Shown: positions 17,734 to 27,048 of the stretch, in pieces | Layout: each line of letters opens with the position of its first letter | How positions within the stretch are numbered: position 1 is the stretch's first letter | Assembly (NCBI RefSeq): GCF_029395435.1 | Contig: NZ_CP113915.1 | Location: forward strand, 372,001 to 436,000 | Length of the DNA: 64,000 bases | Source of the DNA: Bifidobacterium sp. ESL0790 | Lineage (GTDB): Bacteria > Actinomycetota > Actinomycetes > Actinomycetales > Bifidobacteriaceae | Direction: 5' to 3' | The notes under the pieces: generated by a model | Told to the model about the DNA's origin: nothing | What the model saw: only the letters and a program-made list of their open reading frames with translations | Database searches by the model: none | Program-made: the position numbers and the translations under genes

Positions 17734-19584
17734 TTATTTCTTGAGCTTCCACGTCGAGCCGGAAGGCTTGTCCTCGATGATGATGCCCAACGAGCCCAAA
17801 TCATCGCGGATCTTGTCGGCGGTGGCGAAGTCCTTGGCCTTGCGGGCCTCGGCCCTGGCCTCGAGCTGGTGTTGCACCATCGCGTCGAGCAGGTCGTGCT
17901 CGGCCTTCGCGTCGGTGTCGCCGCCATTGCCGTTCGCCGCGTTGGCGCCGTCGTTGCTCCACGGCTCGGCCAGCGGGTCGAGACCCAGGGTGTCGAGCAT
18001 CGCGCGCACCGCAAGCAGGGTGTTGCGAAGGCCGACGCGCCGGGGGAGGATGTCGATGAACTCCGTGGGCAGATTGCCGTGCGTCAACGCGAACCGCGCC
18101 TTGGCGTCCTGCAGCAGCGTCTCCTGCGGAATATCGGGGAACTTCTCCTGCACGCAGGCCAGCGTCTCGCGATATTCGCCGATGGCCGCCTGAAGGTCTT
18201 CGGCGCTGAAGCCGGAATTGTAGGTCTGCTCGGCCTCAAGCTCGGCGATCAGCGAATTGCCCTGGCGGATCGCGGTGAAGATGGCCGCCGTGGCGCCCGA
18301 GACGTTGATGTCGTCGTTCATGGCGTCGACGAAAGCCTTCGGCAGCTGGTCGGCTCCCAAGGCCTCCACCTCGGCCCGGCTCGGCACATTGTCGTCGCCC
18401 AGGAACTGGCTGGCGCGCTCGATGAAATTGGTGATGCGGGTGTGCGCGGCCTCGGCCTCGGCCAATGTCTGGTCGCTCCACTCGAGCATCGAGCGGTATT
18501 GCACGCCGCCCAGGGCGTAACGCACCACCCAAGCCGAATTGTGGGCGAGCACGCTCGGCACGGAAAGCCCGTTGCCGAGCGACTTCGACATCTTCTCGCC
18601 CTTTGCCGTCACCCACGCCGAATGCATCCAGGTGTTGGCGGACTTCCAGCCCGCGGCGCGCGTCTGGGCCATCTCGTTCTCGTGGTGGGGGAAACGCAGG
18701 TCGAGCCCGCCGCCGTGGATGTCGAACATGTCGCCAAGGTAGCGGTGGCTCATCGCCGAGCATTCGATATGCCAGCCCGGGCGCCCGACGCCGAACGGGG
18801 TCTTCCAGCGCGCCGTCTCCGGGTCGCTGGGCTTCGAGGCCTTCCACAGCGCGAAATCGCGGGGGTCGCGCTTGTCGGGGGAATAGTCCGCCGGGTCGGC
18901 GGGATTGTATTTGTCGTCGCCCGCCTGGTCGACGCTCGGGCCCATCTTGTCGGCGATCGCGGCGGCGGAATCCTCGCCGGCGCCCGCGCCCTGCTTCTGG
19001 TGGGTCAGCTCGCCATAATGCGGCCAGCTCGCCACGTCGAAGAACACGTTGCCGGTGGGTTCGCCGTTGGCGTCCTTGATGACGTAGGCATGGCCGTTGT
19101 CGATGATGCGCTGGATGAGCTCGACCATCTCGCCGATATGGCCGGTGGCGCGGGGCTCGTAGGTCGGCGGCAGCACGCCAAGCGCGTCGTAGGCCTGGGT
19201 GAACTCACGCTCGTAGTGGTAGGCGCGCGCCCACCACTGCTGGCCCGCCGCGGCCGCCTTGTCGAGGATCTTGTCGTCGATATCCGTCACGTTGCGGATG
19301 AAGGTGACGTCGAAACCGAGCCGGTTGAACCAACGACGCACGATGTCGAAGGCGACGGCCGCGCGGATGTGGCCGATATGCGGCGAGCTCTGCACGGTGG
19401 CCCCGCACACGTAGATCCCGACTTTTCCAGGCACAATGGGCGTGAATGTCGAAATCTCGTGCGTGGCGGTGTTATAAAGCTTCAGGGCGCTCGAGGCCTC
19501 GGCCATCGGCTTGCCGGCGACGGTGCTTGGCACGGTTTGGGACTCGTGGCTGTTGGAATTCTGCGGTTTTTCAGCGTTCTCCAT
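17734..19584 (-). CDS. cysS: cysteinyl-tRNA synthetase
   Basis: 616 residues from the ATG at 19584, which has GGAG upstream; a later start at [12 protein letters not shown] is possible. The enzyme charges tRNA-Cys. The HIGH motif is seen in [11 protein letters not shown], the zinc-binding cysteine in YVCGATV, and the KMSKS loop in [10 protein letters not shown]. The length exceeds the usual 460-520 through an N-terminal extension of about 27 residues and an Ala/Asp-rich insertion at about 193-235. It is divergent from the amidotransferase gene, with 99 bp between starts. Confidence 0.95.
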   Translation of the reverse strand: MENAEKPQNSNSHESQTVPSTVAGKPMAEASSALKLYNTATHEISTFTPIVPGKVGIYVCGATVQSSPHIGHIRAAVAFDIVRRWFNRLGFDVTFIRNVTDIDDKILDKAAAAGQQWWARAYHYEREFTQAYDALGVLPPTYEPRATGHIGEMVELIQRIIDNGHAYVIKDANGEPTGNVFFDVASWPHYGELTHQKQGAGAGEDSAAAIADKMGPSVDQAGDDKYNPADPADYSPDKRDPRDFALWKASKPSDPETARWKTPFGVGRPGWHIECSAMSHRYLGDMFDIHGGGLDLRFPHHENEMAQTRAAGWKSANTWMHSAWVTAKGEKMSKSLGNGLSVPSVLAHNSAWVVRYALGGVQYRSMLEWSDQTLAEAEAAHTRITNFIERASQFLGDDNVPSRAEVEALGADQLPKAFVDAMNDDINVSGATAAIFTAIRQGNSLIAELEAEQTYNSGFSAEDLQAAIGEYRETLACVQEKFPDIPQETLLQDAKARFALTHGNLPTEFIDILPRRVGLRNTLLAVRAMLDTLGLDPLAEPWSNDGANAANGNGGDTDAKAEHDLLDAMVQHQLEARAEARKAKDFATADKIRDDLGSLGIIIEDKPSGSTWKLKK

Positions 19585-19683
19585 AGTCTCCAAGAGTATT
19601 GGCTTTCGCCGACAAATCGCGCCTGGCTGACGTATGACAGTCTCCGGCTCGCATTTGGGGTGACGGAATGTCACAATGGGGGT

Positions 19684-20418
19684 ATGACAACGCCCAAAGT
19701 GCTTATTGTGCAACACGTCTCCTGTGAGAAACCCGGAAGAATCCTCGATAGCCTCGATGACCTCGGCATGCCGACGCAGACCGTGTCCATCGCGCGCAAG
19801 GCGGATCCGGAACTGCCGAAAAGCGACGAGATCGCCGGTCTGGTGGTGATGGGCGGGCCGATGGGCGCGCAGGATTTCAAGAAGTACCCGGGCTTGAAGA
19901 CCGAGGCGAAGCTCGTGCGCAAGGCCGTGAAGGCCAACAAGCCGGTGCTGGGGATCTGCCTGGGCCACCAGATCATCGCCACCGCGCTGGGTGCCAAGCT
20001 CGAAAGCGGCAAGTGCTCGGAGATTGGTTTCGCGCCGATCAAGCGGGTGGCCAAGGATGATTATTTCCATATGTGGAGCTCGCAGATGAACGTGCTCAAC
20101 TGGCACAACGACGTGGTCTCGGTGCCCGAGGGCGGGCAGCTTCTGGCCTCATCGAAATACACGCGGAACCAGGCCTTCCGCTACAAGTCCGCGCTCGGTC
20201 TGCAGTTCCATCTGGAGGTCACGCCCACGCTGCTCGACGAATGGCTCGCCGAGCCCTCGATGGTCGAGGGGATGAAGAAGGGCGAGTTGGCGAAGATCCG
20301 TGATGATTTCCAGCGCTACGACGTCGAGCTGCAGCCGTTGGCCGAGCAGGTGTTCTCCGGGTTCGCCGTGCGTTGCGAGACCTCCGCCCGCGCCCTCCTC
20401 GAGTCCCAGGCAAGCTGA
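19684..20418 (+). CDS. class-I glutamine amidotransferase-like protein (GMP synthase-type domain)
   Basis: 244 residues. The triad is complete: nucleophile Cys in GICLGHQI, and His and Glu in LQFHLEVTP. VVMGGPMGAQD is the usual oxyanion-side loop. There is no synthetase domain, so this is a stand-alone amidotransferase, often annotated GuaA-like or as an intracellular gamma-glutamyl hydrolase. The in-frame reading frame that extends far upstream through cysS is an artefact: the start at 19684 follows a GGGGG stretch and begins MTTPKVLIVQH. Confidence 0.88.
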   Translation: MTTPKVLIVQHVSCEKPGRILDSLDDLGMPTQTVSIARKADPELPKSDEIAGLVVMGGPMGAQDFKKYPGLKTEAKLVRKAVKANKPVLGICLGHQIIATALGAKLESGKCSEIGFAPIKRVAKDDYFHMWSSQMNVLNWHNDVVSVPEGGQLLASSKYTRNQAFRYKSALGLQFHLEVTPTLLDEWLAEPSMVEGMKKGELAKIRDDFQRYDVELQPLAEQVFSGFAVRCETSARALLESQAS

Positions 20419-20446
20419 CTCTCACCCTCCCAACGCAAACTCGCGG

Positions 20447-20485
20447 AGAAAAGCACCATTTCCAGCTCGGAATGGTGTTTTTCTT
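20447..20485 (+). terminator. intrinsic terminator of the amidotransferase gene
   Basis: AGAAAAGCACCATTTCC pairs with GGAATGGTGTTTTTCT, ending in a T-rich arm, about 30 bp after the stop codon. The arm sequence (GAAAAGCACC) resembles the AAAAGCAC hairpin family seen elsewhere in the window. Confidence 0.75.
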
Positions 20486-20492
20486 TGCGGTC

Positions 20493-20910
20493 TTGCATTT
20501 GTGACGCAAACGGGTTGATTTGCGTCGTAAACGCAATGTGGTGGCGGGTTTGGTTGCGTTTGTGACGCAAATGGGGCCGATAGCGTCGCATGTGCAGTGT
20601 TGGTGGGTTGTCCGGTTTGCGTTTGTGACGCATACGGGTTGGTTTGCGTCGCATGTGCAATGTGGTGGTGCGTCCAGTTGCGTTTGTGACACAAATGGAG
20701 TGGTTAGCGTCGCATGTGCAGTGTTGGTGGGTTGTCCGGTTGCGTTTGTGACGTATACGGGTTGGTTTGCGTCGTAAACGCAATGTGATGGCGGGTTTGG
20801 TTGCGTTTGTGACGCAAATGGGGGTGGATAGCGTCGCATGTGCAATGTTGGTGGGTTGTCCGGTTGCGTTTGTGACGCGTATTGGTTGGTTTGCGTCGCA
20901 TATGCAACCG
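20493..20910. repeat. tandem repeat array, TTGCGTTTGTGACGCAAA family, 61-63 bp period
   Basis: Seven units begin with TTGC at 20493, 20554, 20617, 20678, 20740, 20801 and 20864, a spacing of 61, 63, 61, 62, 61 and 63 bp. Each unit has GACGCAAA facing TTTGCGTC or GCGTCGCA, able to form a hairpin. Two subtypes alternate (spacer GGCGGGTTTGG versus GGTGGGTTGTCCGG), giving a 123-124 bp higher-order repeat. It fills the gap between the amidotransferase gene and the ABC-F gene. A diverged copy of the same family lies at 37268-37445. Confidence 0.9.
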
Positions 20911-21021
20911 GGGTCGACGCCCGGTGACGGTTGGCTGGTCATGCGAGTTGTTGTGTGGCTGCGACGGTGTCGTTCGCGGGGCGGGAACATGCCCACGGCG
21001 GGCTGTAGAGTCGATTGCATT

Positions 21022-23304
21022 ATGCCGACTTATGACTTGGGACTTGAACACGTTTCGCTTGATTTCGCCACCAAAACCATTTTCACCGATGTGACGCAGG
21101 GGATTTTCGAAGGCGACCGCATCGGCATCGTCGGCAAGAACGGCGATGGCAAATCGACGCTGTTGCATTTGTTCGCGGGCAGCCAGCAGCCTGATTCCGG
21201 ACGCGTGACGATGCGCAACGGATTGACGTTCGGCATGCTTGACCAGCGCGATCCGCTTGACGACAACGCCACGGTGCGCCAGGCCGCGCTCGAGGGGCGT
21301 GAGGATTACGAATGGGCCTCCGACACCCGTTCGCGCGAGATCGTGGAGGCGCTGCTTGGTGGCCTGAGCCTTGACGCCAAGATCGGTTCGCTTTCCGGCG
21401 GGCAGCGGCGTCGAGCCGATCTGACCCGTTTGCTGCTCAAGGATTGGGATATCCTGGCGCTTGACGAGCCCACGAACCATTTGGATATTGTCACCATCCA
21501 TTGGCTGGCCGAGCACCTGAAAAATCGTTGGGCCAAGGGACAGGGCGCGCTGCTGCTGGTCACCCACGACCGCTGGTTCCTCGACGAGGTCTGCGAATCG
21601 ATGTGGGAGGTACACGACGGGGTGATCGACCCCTTCGAGGGCGGCTATAGCGCCTACATGCTCCAGCGCGTCGAGCGCGACCGTCAGGCCGACATCCGTG
21701 AGGAGCGTCGTCGCAACCTGGCTCGCAAGGAGCTGGCGTGGCTCACCCGTGGGGCCCGCGCCCGCGCCACCAAGCAGAAGTTTCACGTGAAACAGGCCAA
21801 CGCGCTGATTGCCGACGTGCCACCGATGCGCAACACTTTGCAGCTGCGCGCGATGGCGACTTCCCGGTTGGGCAAGCAAGTGGTCGACCTGAACGATGTG
21901 ACGCAGATTTTCGAGCACCCGCAAGGGGCCGCGCCGGATGCTGCGGACAGCGAAAGCGGCAATGATTCGGCCTCGCGCGTCGATGTGGTGCCGGCGCTCT
22001 ATGAGGAGCCGAAGGTCATGGGCTCCGTGGAGCTTGCTGTGGATGACATGGCCGACGATCGTTTGGTGGACGCCGACAGCGCGTTGGCGGACGATGGCGC
22101 AAGATCAGCTTCTCAGGCTGGTAAAGCTGGACGGGATGAAGCCGGTTCCGATGCCAGTGACGGCGCAAACGGTATTGATTCTGGCGTGAACGGTAGCGAT
22201 GATGTCTTGAATGACGATCCTCAGAATGAGGATGATGATCCCTCCGTTTCTTCCGTGACCACGGCCGCGCAAAAGGTGACGGTCAGCGGCAGGAAGATTC
22301 TTGACGATGTGACATGGCTCATCGGCCCGGGCGACCGGTTCGGCATCGTCGGCGCGAATGGCGCGGGCAAGTCGACGCTGCTCAGGATTATTGACGGCAC
22401 GCTCACCCCGACCGCCGGCCATGTGAAGATCGGCAAGACCGTGAAGTTCGCGGTGCTTTCGCAGCGGCTCGACGAGCTCGAGAAGCTTGGCAAGTACAAG
22501 ATCAAGGAAGTGCTCAGCCGCTACAAGCCGACCTACGAGGTCGACGGTAAGGAGATCTCGACCGGCCAACTGATGGAACGGCTCGGGTTCTCCGCCGCGC
22601 AGCTGATGACGCCGATCGCCGACCTTTCCGGCGGCCAGAAGCGCCGTATGCAGTTGCTCCTGATTCTGCTTGACGAGCCCAACGTACTCATCCTCGACGA
22701 GCCGGGCAACGATCTGGACACTGACATGCTCGCCGTGATGGAGGACCTGCTGGATTCATGGCCGGGCACGCTGATCGTCGTCTCCCACGACCGCTACCTG
22801 CTGGAGCGCGTCACCGACGAGCAGTTCGCCCTGATCGGCGGCAAGGTGCGCCATCTGCCCGGCGGCGTGGATGATTACCTCGAGATGGTGCGCAAGATTG
22901 AGAATGGTGAGCCCCTCGATGCCATCGATGGTGGCAATCGCGGTGGCAAAACCGCCGGCAAGGGCGCGGATAGGAACGCTTCTTCATACGCTGGGGATTC
23001 AGTTGCCAAACTTGGTGCGGACGCTGGCGATGCGAACGAAACCAATGGGGCCGACGAATCCGATTCCGGCAAGCCCAAACTGACGGGCAAGGGATTCCAC
23101 GACGCTACCCGCAGGCTTTCGGCCATCGAACGCAAGCTCTCCAAGCTCGAGGACGAAAAGGCGGATATCGAGCAGCAAATGGCCGAGCATGATCCCTCCG
23201 ACTACGTGGGCCTAGGCAAACTCAACGAGCAGCTCTCCGCCAACTCCGACGAGTCCGAATCTCTCGAAACCGAATGGATGGCCCTCTCCGAGCAGGTTGA
23301 ATAG
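21022..23304 (+). CDS. ABC-F family ATPase (Uup-like, two ABC domains)
   Basis: 760 residues from the ATG at 21022. Domain 1 has Walker A GIVGKNGDGKST, signature LSGGQRRR and Walker B LALDEPTN. Domain 2 has GIVGANGAGKST, LSGGQKRR and LILDEPGN. There are no transmembrane segments, so it is a soluble ABC-F protein; the family acts on ribosomes or DNA structures. An acidic linker of about 110 residues (301-409) separates the domains, and a second acidic stretch (628-686) precedes a C-terminal coiled coil like the Uup tail. In-frame ATGs upstream fall inside the repeat array and are not credible starts. Confidence 0.92.
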   Translation: MPTYDLGLEHVSLDFATKTIFTDVTQGIFEGDRIGIVGKNGDGKSTLLHLFAGSQQPDSGRVTMRNGLTFGMLDQRDPLDDNATVRQAALEGREDYEWASDTRSREIVEALLGGLSLDAKIGSLSGGQRRRADLTRLLLKDWDILALDEPTNHLDIVTIHWLAEHLKNRWAKGQGALLLVTHDRWFLDEVCESMWEVHDGVIDPFEGGYSAYMLQRVERDRQADIREERRRNLARKELAWLTRGARARATKQKFHVKQANALIADVPPMRNTLQLRAMATSRLGKQVVDLNDVTQIFEHPQGAAPDAADSESGNDSASRVDVVPALYEEPKVMGSVELAVDDMADDRLVDADSALADDGARSASQAGKAGRDEAGSDASDGANGIDSGVNGSDDVLNDDPQNEDDDPSVSSVTTAAQKVTVSGRKILDDVTWLIGPGDRFGIVGANGAGKSTLLRIIDGTLTPTAGHVKIGKTVKFAVLSQRLDELEKLGKYKIKEVLSRYKPTYEVDGKEISTGQLMERLGFSAAQLMTPIADLSGGQKRRMQLLLILLDEPNVLILDEPGNDLDTDMLAVMEDLLDSWPGTLIVVSHDRYLLERVTDEQFALIGGKVRHLPGGVDDYLEMVRKIENGEPLDAIDGGNRGGKTAGKGADRNASSYAGDSVAKLGADAGDANETNGADESDSGKPKLTGKGFHDATRRLSAIERKLSKLEDEKADIEQQMAEHDPSDYVGLGKLNEQLSANSDESESLETEWMALSEQVE

Positions 23305-23313
23305 AGCGATTTA

Positions 23314-23736
23314 CTATCCTTCGTATTCCCAAGGATTAATGATGTCTATGCCTGAATCCTCGAAGTCTTTGGTGTTTCTGGTAGCGATGGAACAATGGTT
23401 CGCCTCTGCAATACCGGCGATTTGAGTGTCGAATATGCCGACGTTATGTCCGGCTTGTTTACGCCTTGAAGCTATTGCCGCATACCTATCGGCGGAAGTT
23501 GCATCGAGAGAGAGTATTCGGCCGTTATATTTCAGCAACGTCCGAGTAATCAAATCTGACAAATCATGTTTTTTGTGTCCCTCAGGCATAAGGCGAAGTC
23601 CATATAGCAATTCTCCGACGGTTATTGAACAAAGCCGCAAGGAATTCTGCTGCTGGTCTTTGAACCATTGGGCCACATGACTATCAGGCTCTTCCTTGAA
23701 CATTTCGCTTACGACATTCGTGTCTAGGATAATCAT
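23314..23736 (-). CDS. PIN-domain toxin (VapC/FitB type)
   Basis: 140 residues. MIILDTNVVSE carries the first PIN acidic residue, VGELLYG the Glu, and FDTQIAGIAEANHCSIATRNTKDF the last acidic cluster and fold end. PIN toxins are Mg-dependent RNases that cut tRNA or rRNA. The gene starts 2 bases after the stop of an antitoxin gene, the standard order. GC content is clearly lower than the neighbouring housekeeping genes, which suggests transfer. It converges on the ABC-F gene with a 9-bp gap. Confidence 0.92.
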   Translation of the reverse strand: MIILDTNVVSEMFKEEPDSHVAQWFKDQQQNSLRLCSITVGELLYGLRLMPEGHKKHDLSDLITRTLLKYNGRILSLDATSADRYAAIASRRKQAGHNVGIFDTQIAGIAEANHCSIATRNTKDFEDSGIDIINPWEYEG

Positions 23737-23738
23737 GA

Positions 23739-24005
23739 TTACTCGAATGTCATAGGCTCGGCGGTCTGGTCACGAGAAGGCAACTGGAAATCGTCAATTC
23801 CTTTAATGCCTTCTTGCTTCATGTAATTTCGCAGGTCCTCGTAAAAGTTGGTCTCTTCGACTTCTTTACGCACCAACAGACCTGCTGTGAAATCTTCCAC
23901 AATGGAGCGCACTTCAGCTTCTGTTGAGCGGTTGTTCTCTTTTGCGATGGTCTTCAATTTGTTGACGGTTTCGTCAGCGACTTTTCTGACAGTGAGTGTA
24001 GCCAT
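23739..24005 (-). CDS. FitA-like ribbon-helix-helix antitoxin, cognate of the PIN toxin
   Basis: 88 residues from the ATG at 24005; AAGGAG lies 6 bases upstream, which decides against the upstream ATG at 24077. The N-terminus MATLTVRKVADETVNKLK is a ribbon-helix-helix DNA-binding start, followed by RSTEAEVRSIVEDF. The acidic tail (ending AEPMTFE) would wrap the toxin. It should neutralise the downstream PIN toxin and repress the operon. Confidence 0.88.
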   Translation of the reverse strand: MATLTVRKVADETVNKLKTIAKENNRSTEAEVRSIVEDFTAGLLVRKEVEETNFYEDLRNYMKQEGIKGIDDFQLPSRDQTAEPMTFE

Positions 24006-24073
24006 GAGTTCTCCTTTATTGGAATTTTTCTGCTTGGAAGGTATATGACAACGGGACGATACTGATTTGATCG

Positions 24074-24334
24074 TCAATCGAAATTGACTGGACGTAAATC
24101 GTCCTTTTCCCGTGGTGGAACTAATTCCTCATCGGTTTCAAGTCCACTATCTCCCAGTAGAGCGCGACAGTCGGCAAATAATTCTGCAGAAGTTTTAGGG
24201 TGGGTTTTCAATGCCACCGCTTTTTCTATGATTGCTTTTGCTTGTGCTTCAAGAGACAGGTGATGAGCTTCTGCCTCAGATTTCAGTATCTCCAATTGAT
24301 CTGTTGGAATATTATGAATAGTTAGCGTCTTCAC
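24074..24334 (-). CDS. second FitA-like antitoxin, without its own toxin
   Basis: 86 residues from a GTG at 24334, chosen because AAGGAGG sits 5 bases upstream; the ATG at 24376 lies inside the operator repeats. VKTLTIHNIPTDQLEILKSEA is the ribbon-helix-helix start, and LSLEAQAKAIIEKAV the second helix. The tail KDDLRPVNFD parallels the AEPMTFE tail of the next gene. It precedes antitoxin 2 and the PIN toxin in the same direction with a 68-bp gap. Its cognate toxin has probably been lost, or it modulates the same toxin. Confidence 0.75.
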   Translation of the reverse strand: MKTLTIHNIPTDQLEILKSEAEAHHLSLEAQAKAIIEKAVALKTHPKTSAELFADCRALLGDSGLETDEELVPPREKDDLRPVNFD

Positions 24335-24367
24335 TTTGGCCTCCTTGCTTTTATCGTTAATAAAAAA

Positions 24368-24386
24368 TGCTAGCAAAATGCTAGCA
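24368..24386. promoter_or_regulatory. paired TGCTAGCA operator of the antitoxin operon
   Basis: Two perfect 8-bp palindromes TGCTAGCA lie at 24368-24375 and 24379-24386, 11 bp apart (one helical turn), 34 bp upstream of the GTG start at 24334. Ribbon-helix-helix dimers typically bind such adjacent short palindromes cooperatively. Confidence 0.7.
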
Positions 24387-24423
24387 TAATGTCAAATTGG
24401 TTTAATGAAATAAGCGAACAACC

Positions 24424-24460
24424 AAAAAGGCGAGTATGGACTTATTGCCATACTCGCCTT
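24424..24460 (-). terminator. intrinsic terminator of ilvBN
   Basis: AAGGCGAGTATGG (24427-24439) pairs perfectly with CCATACTCGCCTT (24448-24460). On the minus strand the stem ends in TTTTT. It follows the ilvN stop at 24487. Confidence 0.9.
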
Positions 24461-24486
24461 AGTTCAATTATCGATAAGTTGCTGCG

Positions 24487-25041
24487 TCATCTTCCGGTGA
24501 TCTCGCTGCCGACGACCTTCTCGCTCAAAGCGTGGGGGCCGCGCGTCACGGCGACGGCGCCGGAACGCACCAGCTCGATGATGCCGAAGGGCTCAAGCAG
24601 CCCGAGCAACGCGTCGATCTTGCCTTCGGCGCCCGTGGCCTCGATGGTCAGCGACTCGGGGTGCACGTCCACCACGCGCACACGGAAGAGGCGCACGATC
24701 TCGAGCACGTCGGAGCGGTTGGTCTCGTTGGCCGAGACCTTGATGAGCACCAGCTCACGCTCGACGGTGGTCGCCTTGTCGAGGTCGACGATTTTCAGGA
24801 CGTGGAGCAGTTTGTTGAGCTGCTTGATGATCTGCTCGAGCGGTACCTCCTCGACGTCGGCCGTGACGGTGACGCGCGAGATGTCGGGGCGCTCGGTGGG
24901 GGAGACCGAAAGCGAGTTGATGTTGAAGGCGCGGCGGGCGAAAAGGCCCGCGATGCGCGCCAGCACGCCGGGGCGGTTCTCCACGAGCACGGACAGGGTG
25001 TGCAGGGTGCTGCTGGGTTGTGTTGCAGGATAGTTTGCCAT
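24487..25041 (-). CDS. ilvN: acetolactate synthase small (regulatory) subunit
   Basis: 184 residues. The N-terminal ACT domain (HTLSVLVENRPGVLARIAGLFARRAFNINSLSV is split here by position 12-44) binds valine for feedback inhibition. The C-terminal half (VRLFRVRVVDVHPESLTIEATG) is the conserved second domain. It pairs with IlvB in branched-chain amino acid synthesis. The gene starts 21 bp after the ilvB stop, so they are co-transcribed, and a strong terminator follows. Confidence 0.96.
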   Translation of the reverse strand: MANYPATQPSSTLHTLSVLVENRPGVLARIAGLFARRAFNINSLSVSPTERPDISRVTVTADVEEVPLEQIIKQLNKLLHVLKIVDLDKATTVERELVLIKVSANETNRSDVLEIVRLFRVRVVDVHPESLTIEATGAEGKIDALLGLLEPFGIIELVRSGAVAVTRGPHALSEKVVGSEITGR

Positions 25042-25062
25042 GATGTTCCTTTCGCCTTGCCC

Positions 25063-27048
25063 TTACTTTTCCGATTTCGTGGCGGCCGGAGCCGTGCTGG
25101 TTTGCCCGCCGGCGTTTCCGGTGCCGCTGCCATTGCCAGCAGTGCCATCGGCGTCACCGGCCCCGTCGGTGTCGTCATCGGGGTCCCTGGGAGCCGCCTT
25201 CTTCATCAGTGGCTGCACGCCGGGCTTGTAGGTCACGGTGTCGTTGGGCTTGCCCGCCGCCACCATCGGCCAGACCATGGCGTCCTTGTAGACGCGGAAA
25301 TCGATGAGCACCGGCCGGTCGTTGATCTCGTTGGCGCGCTTGATCGCCGCGCGGGCCTCGTCCTCGGTCGTGGCGCGGATGCCGACGCAGCCATAGGCCT
25401 CGGCGAGCTTGACGAAATCGGGCACGTCCATGATGTCGGGCGTGTTCTCGCCGTCGAGCAGAGTGGTCTGCGAATAATGCTTGTCGTAGAACAGCGTCTG
25501 CCACTGGCGCACCATGCCGTAGACGGAGTTGTTGAGGATGGCGATCTTCACCGGCGCGTTGTCGATGAACGCCGCCGCCAGCTCCTCGGAGGTCATCTGG
25601 AAGCTGCCGTCGCCGTCGATGAGCCAGACCGGCTTCTTGCCGCCGAAATCGCGCGCGGAACCGACGCTGGCGCCGATGGCCGCGGGCAGGCCGAAGCCCA
25701 TCGTGCCGAGGCCTCCCGAGGAGATCCAGGAATGGGGGTTCTCGAAGTCCACGATCTGCGAGGCCCACATCTGGTGCTGGCCCACGCCGGCGACCCAGAT
25801 GGTCGAGGGAGCGGCCTGCCGCGAAAGCTCCTTGACGACCCACTGCGGGGAGAGCGTGCCATCGGGGGTCTTGTCGTCGTAGGGGAGCGGATAGCGCTCG
25901 CGCCACGAGTTGATGAGCCTCCACCAGGACTCCAGGTTCGGCTTGCCGTGGATGGCCTGGCCGCGCTTGATCTCGGCGTTCAAGGCGTCGAGCACCTGCG
26001 CCACATCGCCGACGATTGGGACGTCGGTCTCGCGTCGCTTGCCGATTTCGGCCGGGTCGATGTCGATATGGATGACGCGGGCCGAGGGGGCGAAGGTGGC
26101 CATGTCGCCGGTGACGCGGTCGTCGAAGCGCGCGCCGATGGCGACCAGCAGGTCGCATTTCTGCGCGGCCGCGGTGGCTGGGATCGTGCCGTGCATGCCG
26201 AGCATGCCGAGCACCTTCGGATCTGAATCGGGCACGATGCCACGGGCGGGAAGCGTGGTGACGATGGGCGCGTCGGTGAGGTCGGCGAGCTCCTTGACCT
26301 GAGCCCCGGCGTTGGAGCGCATCGCGCCGCCGCCCACATAGAGCACCGGTCGGTAGGACTGCTCGAAGAGCTTGACCGCCTCGTGCAGCATATGGCCGTG
26401 GGGCTTGGTCGTGGGGTTGTAGCCTGGCAGAATCATGCGTTGCGGCCATGAATAATACATGGTGCCCACCTGCGCGGTCTTCGTGATGTCGACGACGACG
26501 GGGCCGGGCCTGCCGCTGCGCGCGATATAGTGCGCCTCCTCGATGACGCGCGGGATGTCCTGGGCGTCGGTGACCAGGTACGAATGCTTGACGACCGGGT
26601 AGGTGATGCCCACGGTGTCGGCCTCTTGGAAGGCGTCGGTGCCGATGGAATCCACGCCGACCTGCCCCGAGATGACCACCAGCGGCACCGAATCCATGTT
26701 CGCGTCGGCGATGGGAGTGACCATGTTGGTGGCCCCGGGCCCCGAGGTGACGATGCACACGCCCACGCGCCCGGTCGCCACGGCGTATCCCTCGGCCGCG
26801 TGCCCCGCGCCCTGCTCATGGCGCATCAGCACGAAGCGGAACTTGGTGTCGTCGTGAATCTGGTGATAGACCGGCAGGATCGCGCCGCCCGGAATGCCGA
26901 ATACATCCTGGACCCCCAGGTCCTCAAGCGAGCGGATCAGCGCCTGCGCGCCGGTCATCTTCTCGCCCTCGACGAGGGTCTGCTTGGTTGCGTTTGCGGG
27001 TGACTTCTGCACCCCGCTGAATGCTTGTAAAGGCGTTGGTGACACCAT
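25063..27048 (-). CDS. ilvB: acetolactate synthase large (catalytic) subunit
   Basis: 661 residues from the ATG at 27048, with AGAGGAAC upstream; an in-frame ATG at 27117 lacks support. The enzyme condenses two pyruvates, or pyruvate with 2-oxobutyrate, using thiamine diphosphate. RHEQGAGHAAEG holds the cofactor-activating Glu. GDGSFQMTSEELAAA followed by ILNNSVYG is the ThDP-Mg motif. FAD-binding and middle domains are complete. An unusual C-terminal tail of about 40 residues, rich in Asp, Gly, Thr and Ala, follows the last conserved block. Confidence 0.96.
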   Translation of the reverse strand: MVSPTPLQAFSGVQKSPANATKQTLVEGEKMTGAQALIRSLEDLGVQDVFGIPGGAILPVYHQIHDDTKFRFVLMRHEQGAGHAAEGYAVATGRVGVCIVTSGPGATNMVTPIADANMDSVPLVVISGQVGVDSIGTDAFQEADTVGITYPVVKHSYLVTDAQDIPRVIEEAHYIARSGRPGPVVVDITKTAQVGTMYYSWPQRMILPGYNPTTKPHGHMLHEAVKLFEQSYRPVLYVGGGAMRSNAGAQVKELADLTDAPIVTTLPARGIVPDSDPKVLGMLGMHGTIPATAAAQKCDLLVAIGARFDDRVTGDMATFAPSARVIHIDIDPAEIGKRRETDVPIVGDVAQVLDALNAEIKRGQAIHGKPNLESWWRLINSWRERYPLPYDDKTPDGTLSPQWVVKELSRQAAPSTIWVAGVGQHQMWASQIVDFENPHSWISSGGLGTMGFGLPAAIGASVGSARDFGGKKPVWLIDGDGSFQMTSEELAAAFIDNAPVKIAILNNSVYGMVRQWQTLFYDKHYSQTTLLDGENTPDIMDVPDFVKLAEAYGCVGIRATTEDEARAAIKRANEINDRPVLIDFRVYKDAMVWPMVAAGKPNDTVTYKPGVQPLMKKAAPRDPDDDTDGAGDADGTAGNGSGTGNAGGQTSTAPAATKSEK

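Noticed and set aside
17719..19683. Upstream extension of the amidotransferase gene through cysS
   Set aside because: The frame is open only because it lies opposite cysS; conserved sequence begins at the ATG at 19684.
20493..20910. CRISPR array
   Set aside because: Whole units are similar, with no unique spacers of constant length, and no cas gene is present.
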